This document shows, one piece after another, positions 14,045 through 26,973 of a DNA stretch of 64,000 nucleotides. The stretch lies in NCBI RefSeq assembly GCF_964340395.1, contig NC_135564.1, positions 13,210,391 through 13,274,390 on the forward strand. Direction: 5' to 3'. Source of the DNA: Glandiceps talaboti. Lineage: Eukaryota > Hemichordata > Enteropneusta > Spengelidae. The translations under genes and the position numbers were made by a program. The notes beneath the pieces are model-generated. The model was not told the DNA's origin and did not search any database. It saw only the letters and a program-made list of their open reading frames with translations. How positions within the stretch are numbered: the stretch's first letter is position 1; each line of letters starts with the position of its first letter.

Positions 14045-17000
14045 TTAAATGTCAAGATAAACTCTGGGTCTTCTCCTTGACATTCCTGCTAGAGATGACA
14101 ATAAATGGACACTGTCGGAATCACTGTCATCATCTGAGTTTTTATCATCTTCGTCAGAGTCACTGGAATCATGGTACTTTTTACTGGAATATTCCCACTT
14201 GCCAACAGAACCATCCCACTGTAGATAAAGAAACTCACTGTCAAATTCACATTTTGTTCTTAATACTTCACAGAACTGGGAAATTGCAGCTGGTAGGGAG
14301 GGAGGGAGGGAGGTAGGTAGGAAGGAAGGGAGGGGGAGGGGAGGGGGTAATTGTATAGAAGCGACCATTTCTGGTAGGCGATAGGCATCAGGTTTTATGT
14401 TAGGGGTCAAATTAAAAAATTTTGGTTCACTCATGTTGTGTTTAGACCAAAGTTACGGAGCGCCAGCAAGTACAGCTTTGCCAAATGGCGCTAGGAAGTT
14501 GAATGACAAGATGGCTGACAGCAAGTGAATGTAATTATACAGTACTTGGAAAGAGAGTGCCAACTATTGATGGAAAGTGGAAAGGCATTGTTAAGTAGAT
14601 ACAAGAAGCAGAATGATAAAAACTCACATTCCTTTCTCTAACCTAACTGTTAGAAGAGTTTCACCTTCTTTTTTCTTTAGTCATGTATGACTACAAAAAC
14701 AGTTTGAATCTTGACAAGTTTCACACCTTCAACTTAAAAGCACTAAATTACGCAACAAATTGTAGTAGTAAGATGATCAATGAAATCAGCCGTTCTTAAG
14801 TCAGTAAAACTACACAGAATATAAACTTACGGATGTACTCATAATGTTCATATCTGATGGATGCCATGATACGTCACGGACACACGCCTTCTGACCTTGA
14901 AGCTTGGAAATCATCTTACCAGTTAGTACATCATATACTGAAATGACAAAATATAATTATATTTTATTTATCAATGTGAATGGATGCCTGCAATATCAAT
15001 GGATGCCGACAAAACATAATGTTCACATCATATAATGAAACAAGTCATTGAGAATGACATAGTCCCCGCTACGATTGGGTTTTAAGGAACTGGCAGTTTA
15101 TGTTGTCATTTTCTTGATATCACTACTCTGATCACGCAACAACACTTGTGAACCTAAATCAAACAGACTTAGATATGTTGTGTCTGCTCGTTGGACATGG
15201 GATATGCCTACTCTTCAAGATGACGTGATGGAATAAACCATTCAACAATAAAGGATGGGTCGGGTATGGGGGGGGGGGGGGGATGTTCAAGCATGTCTGA
15301 GTTATGGCTTTGGACATGGAAAATTAGCAAACAAAATGGCTGCCAGGAAGCCATATTGGATCGTATCACGATGCAAATGGATGAGCACATGTATGTCATA
15401 GAACACTGTCCTAATACCAACTTTGAATGAGATCTGTTCAAGTATGTCTGAGTTATGGCTTTGGACATAGAAAATTTGCAAACAAAATGGCTGCCAGGTG
15501 GCCATATTGGATCGTATCACGACAACAATGAATATGCACATGTATGTCATAAAACACTGTCCTAATGCCAACTTTGAATGAGATCTGTTCAAGCATGTCT
15601 GAGTTATGGCCTTGGACATGGAAAATTCGCAAACAAAATGGCTGCTAGGCGGCCATATTGGATCGTATCATGAAACAAATTGACGTGCATATGTATGCCA
15701 TTGTATGTTGCCCCTTTACCAAGTTTGAAAAAAATCGGTCCAGGCATCTCCAAGAAATGGCTCTGGACGGACGGACGCACGGACAGACGGACACACGGAC
15801 AGACGGAACCCAATCCATAAGTCCCCGTTCCGGACTTCGTCCGGCGGGGACTAAAAAGAATAGGGATATCTGTATTCACAATGGATGACCTGCAAAGCCA
15901 TTATAAACTAGAATGAGAAAATATTGTATATTTATTCGGGAATGGGTGGGCACAGTTACATACGAGAATTTAGAATTATGCAGCGCTACTAACTTAGCAG
16001 TTTATGTTAAACTGTGAGATATGAGATTGCATACTTACTAACAACACTTCCTGTAGCACAGCCAGTATAGATGTACTTCTGTATAAAGTGAAATGAGAAC
16101 AAACATGGTATCAACAATTTGTATGGAAATGTACATGTTAATCATTAAGATATTTGAATCAAAATTTATGTATATAAAGCCCCAGTAGTTGTAATTAAAA
16201 TTATATTTTTCACAATATCTGTTGTTTTAAAACTTTTTCCATCTTGTTGTACTAACTGTAGCTTGTATGATCAAGGAGTGATCAACTCTATCAATATCAT
16301 AAATATTTACAATTTGGGTATTATATTAACTAAGATGCAATGAATCGCCATAGGCATGGGTGAAAAATATTAGGTGTAGGTGTAGATCGCAAACACAAGT
16401 GCATACAAACTGGACACACAGGGCCCATTCTTGTAGTTTTTCACAGTGAAGCATGTTGAGCTAATAAAGACTGTAGTATGATTTCATAAATTAAAACAGT
16501 CATTTACCTGTCCTGTAGTGAATTCTGGTGAGAAATGACACCGAATGAGAGTCTGTAAAACACCATGACCTCTGTAAGTCATCAAAGAGGTATCTCCTGG
16601 GATAGTGGTGTGTCTCTTGGCTGTAATGAAATCAACACAGAGGTTATTAATGATCATGGTGCGACTCTTGGTTACAATAAAACTTGCGTATTTTGAAGAC
16701 CGACAGTTGTGAAGTTACTTCATACTCTGTAGACAATAGAAAGTTAAACCATGGCACAGTGGCTGTCAACACTTGAACTGAGTCTCTAGACGTGGTACGA
16801 CAGTTTTGAAGATATTGCACTTTGTGAATCGCATTACAAAATTGACTATTTTGGGAAAGAAATGGTCAAGCCCTGAAATACATAGATGTATATGGTGTAT
16901 CACCTTTGTGTTTGGTTTAAAAAAGATAGTCAATACATGACTGAGTAATGGATGCAGATACATATATACAGACAGACAGACAGACAGACACACATGTACA

Positions 17001-17078
17001 GATGAAGTCCATTCCTATATCCCCTCAAGGTGGTACCTGTTGATGTTATTAAACACAGACACAGACACCATATGCTAC

Positions 17079-17155
<77 letters not shown>

Positions 17156-17230
17156 TAACGTCTGTTCCTATAGCCGGTACCTGTTGAGGTTACTAAACAC
17201 AGGCACTACACTCGACAGACAGACAGACAA

Positions 17231-17272
<42 letters not shown>

Positions 17273-20200
17273 TCACAGACACATGGAAGGATGGAATACA
17301 TTCCTGTTGCACCGTCTGGTCATACATGTACCTGCAGGGGCACTTCTTTTGAGGTTATTAGTAGACAGTACACAGACAGACAGACACATGGACAACAGAT
17401 AGACAGACACATGGACAGATGGAATCGCCACCCCCCCCCCCCCCCCCCAAAAAAAAAAAAAGTTGTTGCTGATATAATACTAACAGTTTCAGAATGACAA
17501 CAAACAAGAATTGATAGTTATGCTTTAAGAGTACTCACATCTCCTTGGTACCTGTTGCCATCTATAGTCCCAGTGTTGCTGGGCAACAGCTCGTCTAGAA
17601 GCCTCAACACAATCAGGTGATGAACATTTCCTCACATCCCATAATTTTATGCTCTGATCTTTGGAATTTGATATCAGGTGTCTACTATCACCCTGTTGAC
17701 ATGCAAAAAACAATTCATTATACTTTAAAATATGTTTTGTGTAAGGTGGACAGTGGAAGAGAAAACATCTTGCAAACAAGATTGCCTTTCTCAAGACTTA
17801 AGTACAATTAGCAAATCTCATCATAGAGTCTATCGGGTATATATGTATACTAATGCTATCTGTATGGCTGGCAAAACACTATGGGTTGTACATTTTGAAA
17901 GATCTCACATTTGAGTATATATATGCAAAGTTTAAGTTTTGACAACTTTCATTTTTGAATCTACGTATGCAATGTGATTTGTATGGCTTGCAAGTACACC
18001 CAACTGATTTTACATTTTTGAGAGAACTCACCTTAGAGTCTATATATGCAATACCATCTGTATGGCCAGCAAATGTACCCACTGTACTCACCTTGGAGTC
18101 TATATATGCAATACCATCTGTATGGCCAGCAAATGTACCCACTGGTTGTACATTGGCTTCATGTAACATACGTCTATCCCATACTTTACATAAACCATCA
18201 TCACCACCAGAGTACAGGATCTGTGATGAACCGTCAGCAAATGTTACTGCATTTATATCATCTTCATGTGCATCAATCTGAAACAAGGGAACACAAAAAC
18301 AGCAAATAAAATCTCTGCATTTCAGTAATTCATAGTCATTTACATCATCAAAAAGTTATTGTCACAAACTATTTTTTGTTGCCTCAACATGCTTTTAAAG
18401 TGCACAAACCAATGTCAAGGGTGGTAGGGATATACTTAGTAACTACCAAGTTCAAATACCGCCTGACATAGTATATTATGAAGTATGTATAGTAGAAACT
18501 AACCTTGGTTGTTCTTTCATTTCGTTCTCTGTCGTAGATATACAGACATCCATCATTAGCTCTGCAATGAAAGGATAACATAATGATAAAGATCACCAAC
18601 TGAGTAATCATATCATATCATATTACAGCTAGAAAAGGCCAATTGCCTATGAGCTGATCAAATGTGAAACTGTCCAAAAAACAATCAATCACCAAAACAT
18701 ATATTAAGTAACAAAGTGTGTGTGTGAATTACTTCATGGTCCAAGTGTTCATCACAAAGTTCAAGGTTTTTTTTGCAGAGTTCAGAGTTCAATCCTACCC
18801 TCCCCATCTACATGCTTGAAAAACTAGGTATTTAGTTTGGATTTTTTTATTCAAAAAACACCTTTACCATGTTTTCTTACTTGAAATACACATGAAGCAC
18901 ACATGAAACATACCTGAAGGTACATGGAACATAATGGAATATATATAAAATACACAACAGTTGTGGAAACTGAACTACATATTACTGTAGCATTTTTAAG
19001 TCAGTGTGACTTACCCAGCCAAGATTTCTTTATTATCACTTGAAAACTGAATTGAGAAGGCACAGAATCTTGTATCCCCAGGTTGGAGGTCAAGTGCATC
19101 ATGTACGTCATGATCACCATATACATTGCATATGTGGACTAGGAGGAGGGATAAAAACAGTCATTGAACTTAAAGGCATGTGTTGGATTAGGAGAAAAAC
19201 AGTTGTCTTGAAGAGCTATCGAAAAAAGTTGATCCTAAATAAATGTATGATCCTAAGTAATCCTTGGCTCCAATGATGGGCACTAGTGTGAAAACCTGGG
19301 ATTGAATATTGGGCCTTTATTATACATGTATGAAGAGAGTGATAAATCTGGTACCACATACTGAATTTACTCAACTGACTAATTGCTAGACTGACTGTAA
19401 AATATGCAATGATATCGCGCTATCCTCAATGGCCTTGCTTTTGACCTTGGTCTTGCTCTTGTGGAAGGGGTTGGCGGATGTGTGAGGGCGCTCTGACAGT
19501 TAACTATTAACTCACCACATGCTGTATATTTGTATGATTATAAATACATGTATGTTCAGCATATTGTACCACAAAAAAGTCTGCATCTTTTTCTTTTTGT
19601 AAACCACATTGGCCATGTAGTGAAATATAACAGAGATAGTTTTGACAATATATTTCCTATTTTCTCTTATCTACACAACCATTTCTTGGCAACATGAACA
19701 ATAAGTATGGTAAATACTTACTACATTCAGACCAGCTAGAGTACATAATATAGTTACCATCTGGACTGTAAATATAAATATTGGGGATACATGTTAAGAA
19801 ACTTATGGCAAATAATAAATAAAGTTGATTTTGTGAAAGTTCAAATGACATTGTATATATCGTAACCGGTAGAAAAATTACATGAAATGCAAGGGAATTA
19901 TAGTTTGTTACCACAAATATGTATCTCATAAAAGTATTTTAAACATAGCCACATTATATGCGTTGAATCTTTGTGTCATGTACAAATCTTTGTATACCAT
20001 CTATCCTAAAGAAACAGACTAGGTATAGAAATCTATGTACTTCAGTGAAGTTTACCAGATTTACCAGTCTCTGTTACCAATGTTCCAAAACTATGTTATT
20101 CATAAGCATACTTCCAGTACAGACACATGATTTACTTACCTGAATGCAGTGTCTAGAATACTCCAGCCAACATCTCTGGCTCGAATACTTTTAAAGAGAT

Positions 20201-23200
20201 GGAATCCACCTTTGTTGGTATCGTACAGTCTTATGTTTTGGTCTTGACATGCAGTGAGGAAGACTTCACCACTCTCTGAGTAACTACCACAGAACGCTTT
20301 GTGGTGATACCGCGTTTTCATGTGGATTTTGTTTGGTAAATAACTAGAAATAAATGGATAGGAGAAATGAGAATGTATTAATGTAGAGTCAGTATGTTTG
20401 TCATTCAATGATGTCACTGAAGGACATTCAAAAACCAATCTAATGAAATCACTGAGCTACACATAATCATCCAATGAAGTCACTGAAGTACAATTAATAG
20501 TCATCCAATGAAGTCACTGATGCATATTTAGTCATCCAATGAAGTTACTGCCACATATTTAATTTTCCAATTAATTCACTGGAGTACATTTTTCACAGTC
20601 ATCCAATGAAGTCACTGAAGTATAGCTAGCCATCCAATGAAGGTAATGAAGTATATCTAGCTATCCAATCCTATAACACATCAAGTTCTAGTATCAATTT
20701 CAAACCTGACAGAACAGTTCAAAATAAAACAAGTCTACTCACTTTGAAGAAATGACTGAGCAATCTGCCTTGGAAAATCTACCATGGCTTCTACACCTTC
20801 CTATCTCACGCTGTCCATGTAACCAAAATACAAACACAGTATAAATGAATTAATACGACAAGACATGACTTTAGAAATCTGGAAATGATGTGAAGTGTCT
20901 TGCAATAGCAGCATGTTCTGTTGTGAGTCATATCCCAAAGCTGTGTAGAATGCTAAGATTCTTACCTATTTTACCACCCCTTAATGTAAACATTTCACAA
21001 TATCCAATGTTCTGTATATTTTAACTTTTTTTGTAGCTTTTGTATGTTTTCATTGCTTCTACCTTGACATTATTTTGCAATATATTGTACTGAATCATAT
21101 TGTATGTTTACTCTTTGTCTTGATGGATTGTTTTCATGATTTCAAAAACACCAACATATCCCTTCAACATAATATGTATTTTGACGTTCTGATGGATTTG
21201 GTTTTTTTTGTCGACGTATGAGGGACTCAATGGAGAAGCAACACTGTGTTAAAAACACTTGTTTACCCTGGATAAAGATATTTCATAATACCAGTAAAAA
21301 TAGTGATAAAGTACTCTAATACATGCAAGTTGACATACCTGTTGTAACATTGCAGGAATACTATATGCAGTCATTGGTTTACCATCATGATTTAAACCAT
21401 CTCTTCTGAGCATTTCCTGTTTCAGTTCACTAGCCTATGGGAGTTGATGACACAAGTCAGATGGTAGATACTACAGTACTACCTGTATATCTGATACAAA
21501 GAACACTATTGCTATCTTACCGTGTGAACAACCCACCTCGCCCCACCCCAGTATTGTTGCCATCTCTGTACATTGTAAAAGCACCATCTTATCCCAGAGA
21601 TTGGTGATCTGGTTTGATATTGCTGTTTGCCTAAAAACGGCAGCATGACAAGTTTCTGTCTGGGCTACAGTTATCTCAAATGTATGGAATACCATTACAA
21701 CACTGTCCATGCAAAATGGCACCTTTCCTCTGTAGTAATTTGATACTTAATGCATTTTTGAATTCAGAATAATTTTGCACATCGTTGCTTTTTTGTGTGT
21801 GAGGCCTCAAGGATCGAGTCTAAATTGGAACTTCACACAACTATAAAGGTTTTCTTTGATAGAACGTCAAAAGAACAAAGTGTGTAGTATATGTAAATAC
21901 AAAACATACCCAAAATGACTTCCTTTCTGTAGAAGTGTTTTTGATGATATAGGATTGGAAGTATGCTACCATAAATGGAAAACAAAATGTCTATACTCCT
22001 ATAAATTAATTATAATAAAGAGCAAAGTAAACAGAACTTACATCAATCTTGGTTGTGTCAGGATTGAGGTCAACTGTCAATATAAAACAAATCAATTTAT
22101 TAAAATCACCAGAAAATGTTTGTATGCAGTAACTGTACCCCTACATGTATTGTAAGAACATCACATGACACCTACATCAAAGTTGTAAGGACCGCTGTAG
22201 GTCTTTTATCTATCTTGTCAATGAATTTAGTATGTTTCACTATTTTCCTTTCATGGGGTCAATATAATCGCTATCAAATCTGAGAGTGGTCAATACTATT
22301 TCAGCAACTTGTGGGGTTTGGCGGGGTTTCTACAGACATTGGTGATATCAAGGTAAATTAATCGTTTTTCTACCAGGGGATAAATTGACCAAGATTCTTA
22401 ACATTACCCACACTGTGAAAATAAAATTGTGTAGAAAACATAAAACAGTAAAGCCGTAGTGTGGATCTGTTCATTCAACATACAAGATATACCTCAGGTA
22501 TATATTTAAATATTGTTTATTTTCAGTCGTTTGAATTTGTAAACAGACTAAAATGGTCCAGTTGTATGTGTTCATTTATTGTAATGGGTTTGAGCACACA
22601 GTTCAATAGATTGTAAGATACGTTGTGTCACTCTACCCTAATCATCCTGGTCCTAAAGAAGGTGTTGGCCGATGTGTGAGGGCGCCCTATCACAGTCTAC
22701 CTTACAGACTAAGAATTCAACTATACGGAAAGTAAACATTAACAAGGTTATACATGTATACATGTAACTGAAGTTATAACTTATATATAATAAATTATAT
22801 ATAATGTCAAAATAATATCACACTGTAAGTGAAAAGTATGTAACAAAGTTGAATTGTTCATAGACCCAGACTATGTTTGTCCTGTAAATACTACTCTGGC
22901 AACTGAGGTATCTGTTTACAAAGATAAGATGCACATGAAGTAAAACTATAGTTGTTCGATGTGTTCCAAAAAATGTACACTGCAAGATCACAGATGTCAT
23001 CAGAAATGCCACCCTACTGTGATACAAATAAACTAATATCCTTTCAATTGCTTACATCAACTTGTCATAACGATAATTTTAGTTTGTGACTTTCTTAGTA
23101 AATTGAGACCTCGGTTGCCAGAGTAGTAAATTCATTGAACCAGCTGTTCTCATGTTTATTTGAAAACTAAGCATAAATGGAATGTTGTCTGGTCTTAGCA

Positions 23201-26200
23201 ATTACATTTAACAGCTTAAGAAATTTAAATCAAGAAATAAAGATGTTTGCATCAAATAATGCTTGGGTTTGTATTTTTGCCAAACCTTTGACCCCTTAAA
23301 GCCTGACATCTTATATTTAAAGTTTGATTATATAGAGTTACAGAAACCAAGTCATTAAAGGGTTAACCAACTATGAGGAAGTGAAACTCATATTTACTGC
23401 ACAGTCTGTTTTTTCTAATGGTGTCTTTCTTGGTAGATGATTATGACTATGTAGTGATAACCCCGGTCCACTATAATCTACATACCTTGACTGTCACACC
23501 CTCCACATGTCCTCTCACATATGGCACAGAAAATACTGGTAGATATACCCACCATGATCACAACCAATGCCGTCACCAAGTACACAAGGAAACCATGGCA
23601 ACAAAAGAAAGTATTGAAATAAACAACAAATTACTGGAAGTAAACACATACCTTCTGGATTACACTCAATGGTATCATCATCACTATCTGAGCCAGCATG
23701 TAGTAATTCGATTCCTGAATCTTCTGACTGAATTAGTCGAATCTGACCACTAGAGAGGATTGGATTGGAAACAGTGTCAACCACATTACATTTCTTTTTC
23801 GATTGCTAGCCCCTGGCAGCATGATATTAAGCTAGCTTGGTAACATTGGGTTGGTGCAACACACGCTGGTGAGGTGTTATTGCCAGCCCTGTGTTCATAC
23901 TGAGCTAGCTTGGTGTTATCATTGGGCTGGTGCAACACACGCTGGTGAGGTGTTATTGCCAGCCCTGTGATAGTATTGAGCTAGCTTGGTGTTAACATAG
24001 GGCTGGTGCAACACACGCTGGTGAGGTGTTATTGCCAGCCCTGTGTTCATACTGAGCTAGCTTGGTAACATTGGGCTGGTGCAACACACGCTGGTGAGGT
24101 GTTATTGCCAGCCCTGTGATAGTATTGAGCTAGCTTGGTGTTAACATAGGGCTGGTGCAACACATGCTGGTGAGGTGTTATTGCCAGCCCTGTGTTCATA
24201 CTGAGCTAGCTTGGTGTTAACATAGGGCTGGTGCAGACATTAAGTAGCGCTTCCAGTTGCTAACACATGCTGGTGAGGTGTTATTGCCGCCCAGTGTTAG
24301 TACTGAGCTAGCTTGGTTGCATGCCCTTTGAATTACTAACACATGCTGGTGGGGTGTTAATGCCAGCCCAGTGCTAGCCTGGTGTTAACATACATGTATG
24401 GTTGGTTGCATGCATAATGCCATTAACCCTTCAACTTGCTAACCCATGACAGTGAGGTGTTCTTGAAAGTCCAGTGTTAGTACTGAGCTAGCCTGGTGTC
24501 AACATGGAGCTTCTGCAGGCATTAACATTAACTCTTCCAGTTGCTAACACATACTGGTAACTAAGGTGTTATTGCCAGCTGGCCCTGTGTTAACATTGGT
24601 AACATATGGCTGGTGGAGGCCTCAGACCACTAAAAGAATTCTTAGTCATATGAGTGTAGGCTTATGGACTGTAGTGAGGTGTGCCTGTCAGCACAGTGTT
24701 AGCAATGAGCTAGTCCTCAAGACCACTAATCGTTAGTGGTCTGAGGCTAGTCCAATGCTATCACAATAGGAGACCAAAATCACACAAATTTGTTGTTGGG
24801 TACCATACAGGTGTCCGCTCGTACTAAATCAGTTCAACTTCAACTACCCTAACAATGTGATAAAATAATACTTGGTTGTTATATCATAAACAAGGACAAT
24901 ATGATAAATAATTATGTAAACATAAAAAGTCTCTGCTTTTGATTAGATAAAACCTTTTCATTTATTTATCTTTTTTTGATGTTCTGCTCCCTCATGCATG
25001 TGACCTTCTGGAGATCAGAACTGTTCAAAAAAATTATGTTATAAGAAAGTTCCCTTTCATATGTTTCTATTCACACATACTTTTAAAGTGACCATATTGA
25101 TGACAAACAGGTATTTATTTTGAATTTGAATTTACAAAACAACTCTACTAGGTTTCTTACTTGAAAAAAAACAACAACACTGTGAAACAGCACAGACCTT
25201 GTCAGTGTTTGTAACTTAATGAATTGCAAGATATTGAAAAAAAATGTAAAATGTCACTGTAAAATAAACTTTTCACACATTTTTTTTTATCTTTTTGCAA
25301 TTTATTGAGTTCCATACAGACACTGGTTTATGCTGATTCACATTGTTTTTTTCAGGAAGGAAAAACTGGTACATTTGTTTTATAGATTAAGTATCCAAAA
25401 CAAATACGCCATTTGTCATCCATTGGTCACGTTTAATAATTTATTTCAGATTACTGTAAAAGGTCCCTTCTTCAAGGCTGAATGTCAAAAAAACCAAACT
25501 ATTTTTAACTTTACTATCAGATTGAAAACACAGCACACACGAGTGCAAATACCCCTGAGTACCCACAATGGAACTTACACAGAATGGGATTCTGTAATTT
25601 CAACATACAGCTATCTGAAACAGCAAATTTCTGTAAAGTGACACTGTGATATCATTCACTTTTTAAGTTTTAGTGTACAATGAACGACAGTGCCTTCATT
25701 TGCATGCGCTATGCAGATGTGCACTGAAGTGCAAATACCACTAGTACATTGTATCTGGTGCACATAATCACTTGTACTGCACATAGTCATAGGGAAAGTA
25801 TCCACCAATGCAATTGATGTAATTTTTTCAGGACACAGAGTCAACATACATATAATGTTTAGCCTTGAAAATACTGCTTTGCATTGTAATATTATGCAAT
25901 GACTAAATCATAATGTTATAACTTATATAAGTTATAAATGATATAAGTTATAACATACATAAATTGGCCTATGGTATTATTGTTTATACATACAATGTAT
26001 CTACACATATAAACATTTCCACGCTTTAGATTTTCAAAGAAGTATTATTGCTATTGTTTAATTTACACATTAATATAAATCACAGAGAGATGCATAGATG
26101 GATCGTGTATTGCAGTACATGCATTTAACTGCATAAATCATATTCAGAATCAATAATATGATCTCCGAGATTGCAACACTAAGTTTGGCGAGATAAACAC

Positions 26201-26498
26201 GTTTATATGATAATCATTTATTTACTGCAACGTGGGTAGATTATTGTAAATTTACGCCATCCCTAGCTGCAGCAACTGTGGTGTTTGGACCGCAACCGCT
26301 TCGGTTGTACCGTCAGTAACGCAAAAAAGAGGAACGATCTAAACACGACAGTTGATGCAACTACGTACGTACGCCATCTCTGTCCGTTTACCTCCGTAGT
26401 AAATATGCCAAAACTGTCGCTAGGTCAGGTTCGTTCTCGCCTGTTTCGTCATCTCTTGGGTTGCTACTGGCTCCACTGCTTGTGTTCCGCGAACCCAT
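14045..26498 (-). CDS. DCAF11: DDB1- and CUL4-associated factor 11 (complete, 15 coding exons)
   Basis: DCAF11 is a WD40 substrate receptor that docks on DDB1 in CUL4 ubiquitin ligases. Coding exons in transcript order: 26392-26498, 23652-23749, 22042-22073, 21339-21434, 20743-20810, 20140-20343, 19722-19765, 19015-19138, 18504-18561, 18092-18277, 17539-17692, 16508-16620, 16039-16078, 14831-14937, 14045-14218. Phases join without a break into 534 codons (human 546). I chose the ATG at 26498 because MGSRN starts the human protein; an in-frame ATG exists 78 bp upstream. Visible hallmarks are LATVLAYLLRR near the N-terminus, HKAFCGSYSESGEVFLTACQ, ARDVGWSILDTAF, GANDGCLYIYDRE, HEDDINAVTFADGSSQILYS, the WDxR boxes KVWDRR and IKLWDVR (the type that contacts DDB1), WDYRWQQVP, RDVSWHPSDMNIMSTSWDG, and an acidic Ser/Asp tail. 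Introns hold several minisatellites, one MITE and a duplicated donor at exon 10. It is head-to-head with SIAE copy 1. Confidence 0.97.
14297..14350. repeat. Purine-rich GGGA/GGTA tract
   Basis: A short G/A-rich strand run of GGGA and GGTA units sits in the last DCAF11 intron, about 80 bp upstream (in transcript terms) of the exon 15 acceptor. On the minus strand it is a long pyrimidine tract and may serve as an extended polypyrimidine region. Confidence 0.8.
15062..15851. mobile_element. MITE-like element with GTCCCCGC ends and TA target duplication
   Basis: The element starts GTCCCCGC (15062-15069) and ends GCGGGGAC (15844-15851), with TA directly outside both ends, as for Tc1/mariner-type insertions. 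Inside are about three and a half copies of a 150-bp unit (GTCTGAGTTATGG...GCCATATTGGATCGTATCA), then GGACGGAC/GACAGACGG short repeats, and a 31-bp hairpin end at 15821-15851. No transposase frame is present. It lies in DCAF11 intron 13. Confidence 0.75.
16970..17462. repeat. Tetranucleotide (GACA)n blocks with a C-tract/A-tract
   Basis: (GACA)n runs at about 16972-16992, 17080-17155 and 17212-17272, plus smaller patches, are separated by a repeated unique segment (a TATAxCC then GGTACCTGTTGA motif at 17016-17043 and 17172-17190). The block ends in about 20 C and 13 A bases at 17429-17461. It is in DCAF11 intron 11. Confidence 0.9.
17819..18151 (-). repeat. Tandemly duplicated end of DCAF11 exon 10, including its splice donor
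   Basis: The last 60 bp of exon 10 plus donor (unit 18089-18150) is repeated almost exactly at 18029-18088. More decayed copies are at about 17952-18008 and 17820-17880. The first two units each carry AAG|GTGAGT. The unit codes GTFAGHTDGIAYIDSK, part of a WD repeat. Using the second donor (exon end 18032) instead of the first (18092) would add exactly 20 in-frame residues. Confidence 0.9.
19390..19505. repeat. Dispersed GTGTGAGGGCGC repeat, DCAF11 intron copy
   Basis: It shares GGATGTGTGAGGGCGCTCT with 22610-22715 and with the SIAE intron 4 copies at 32849-32941, 51889-51970 and 55540-55625. Better copies begin near xCTGTAAGATAC and end GTACCTTACAxACTA, so short inverted ends are likely. A small MITE family is inferred. 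Confidence 0.5.
20400..20675. repeat. Degenerate tandem repeat with CATCCAATGAAGTCACTGA
   Basis: About six units of 35-50 bp sit in DCAF11 intron 5, immediately upstream of the exon 6 acceptor in transcript orientation. Confidence 0.8.
22610..22715. repeat. Dispersed GTGTGAGGGCGCC repeat, best inverted ends
   Basis: This copy opens GATTGTAAGATACG and closes CTACCTTACAGACTA, so its ends are imperfect inverted repeats. The core is GGCCGATGTGTGAGGGCGCC. Same family as 19390-19505. Confidence 0.55.
23815..24720. repeat. 75-bp minisatellite in DCAF11 intron 1
   Basis: About nine units carry GCTAGCTTGGT, GGGCTGGTGCA, ACACGCTGGTGAGGTGTTAT and TGCCAGCCCTGTG. The first five or six are almost identical; those after about 24240 are increasingly decayed and interrupted. 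The array begins only about 65 bp from the exon 2 acceptor. Confidence 0.9.
24720..26391. other. Remainder of DCAF11 intron 1
   Basis: AT-rich sequence without recognisable exons. A short perfect inverted repeat around TTATAACTTATATAAGTTAT lies near 25915-25955. Nothing else stands out. Confidence 0.5.
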
Positions 26499-26973
26499 AC
26501 TGTAAGTTGCATAGATCGATCGTATACACGGGTAACTGTTTTGAGTTGATGTTGTAAGCGCAGGTATTATTTGCAAACGACAGCGGCCATATTACTATAG
26601 CTCTTAGTCATCATACTGATCAACCATTTCAGAGTTACCCATCCTCCTTTGTAATATCTCCGCTGAGGACGTACCTCATGTACCTAGCCTAGTGTTGTCG
26701 CAATGGAAGGTGGGAAATAAGGACAGGTCGGTAACTTCCTTATTGTTCTACCTCTTTCATAAGCGGGGTCAGGGTTCAGCAGGGTTGTAGTCACGTGGTG
26801 AACGTAAACAAATTCGACTGGGTTCCCAAGGTTAGTCCTAGGTCAGCTGTTACCTAGTCACATGTGTACCTTATGATCAGTTCAATAATACAATTGTGGG
26901 TGGAACAGCAACTCAACGAGAGCTGACACCTGGGACAACACGGTAGTACTAGCACTGATAGCAGGCCTTAGCA
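26499..26973. promoter_or_regulatory. Bidirectional promoter interval, DCAF11 / SIAE copy 1
   Basis: Only 475 bp separate the DCAF11 start codon (minus strand, 26498) from the SIAE start codon (plus strand, 26974). The interval must hold both 5' UTRs and both promoters. I see no clear TATA box; transcription start sites cannot be placed from sequence alone. Confidence 0.75.

Noticed and set aside
15208-15879. Three open frames of 86-105 codons on the minus strand
   Set aside because: They are the same peptide repeated because the DNA is a 150-bp tandem repeat within a MITE; no protein family match.
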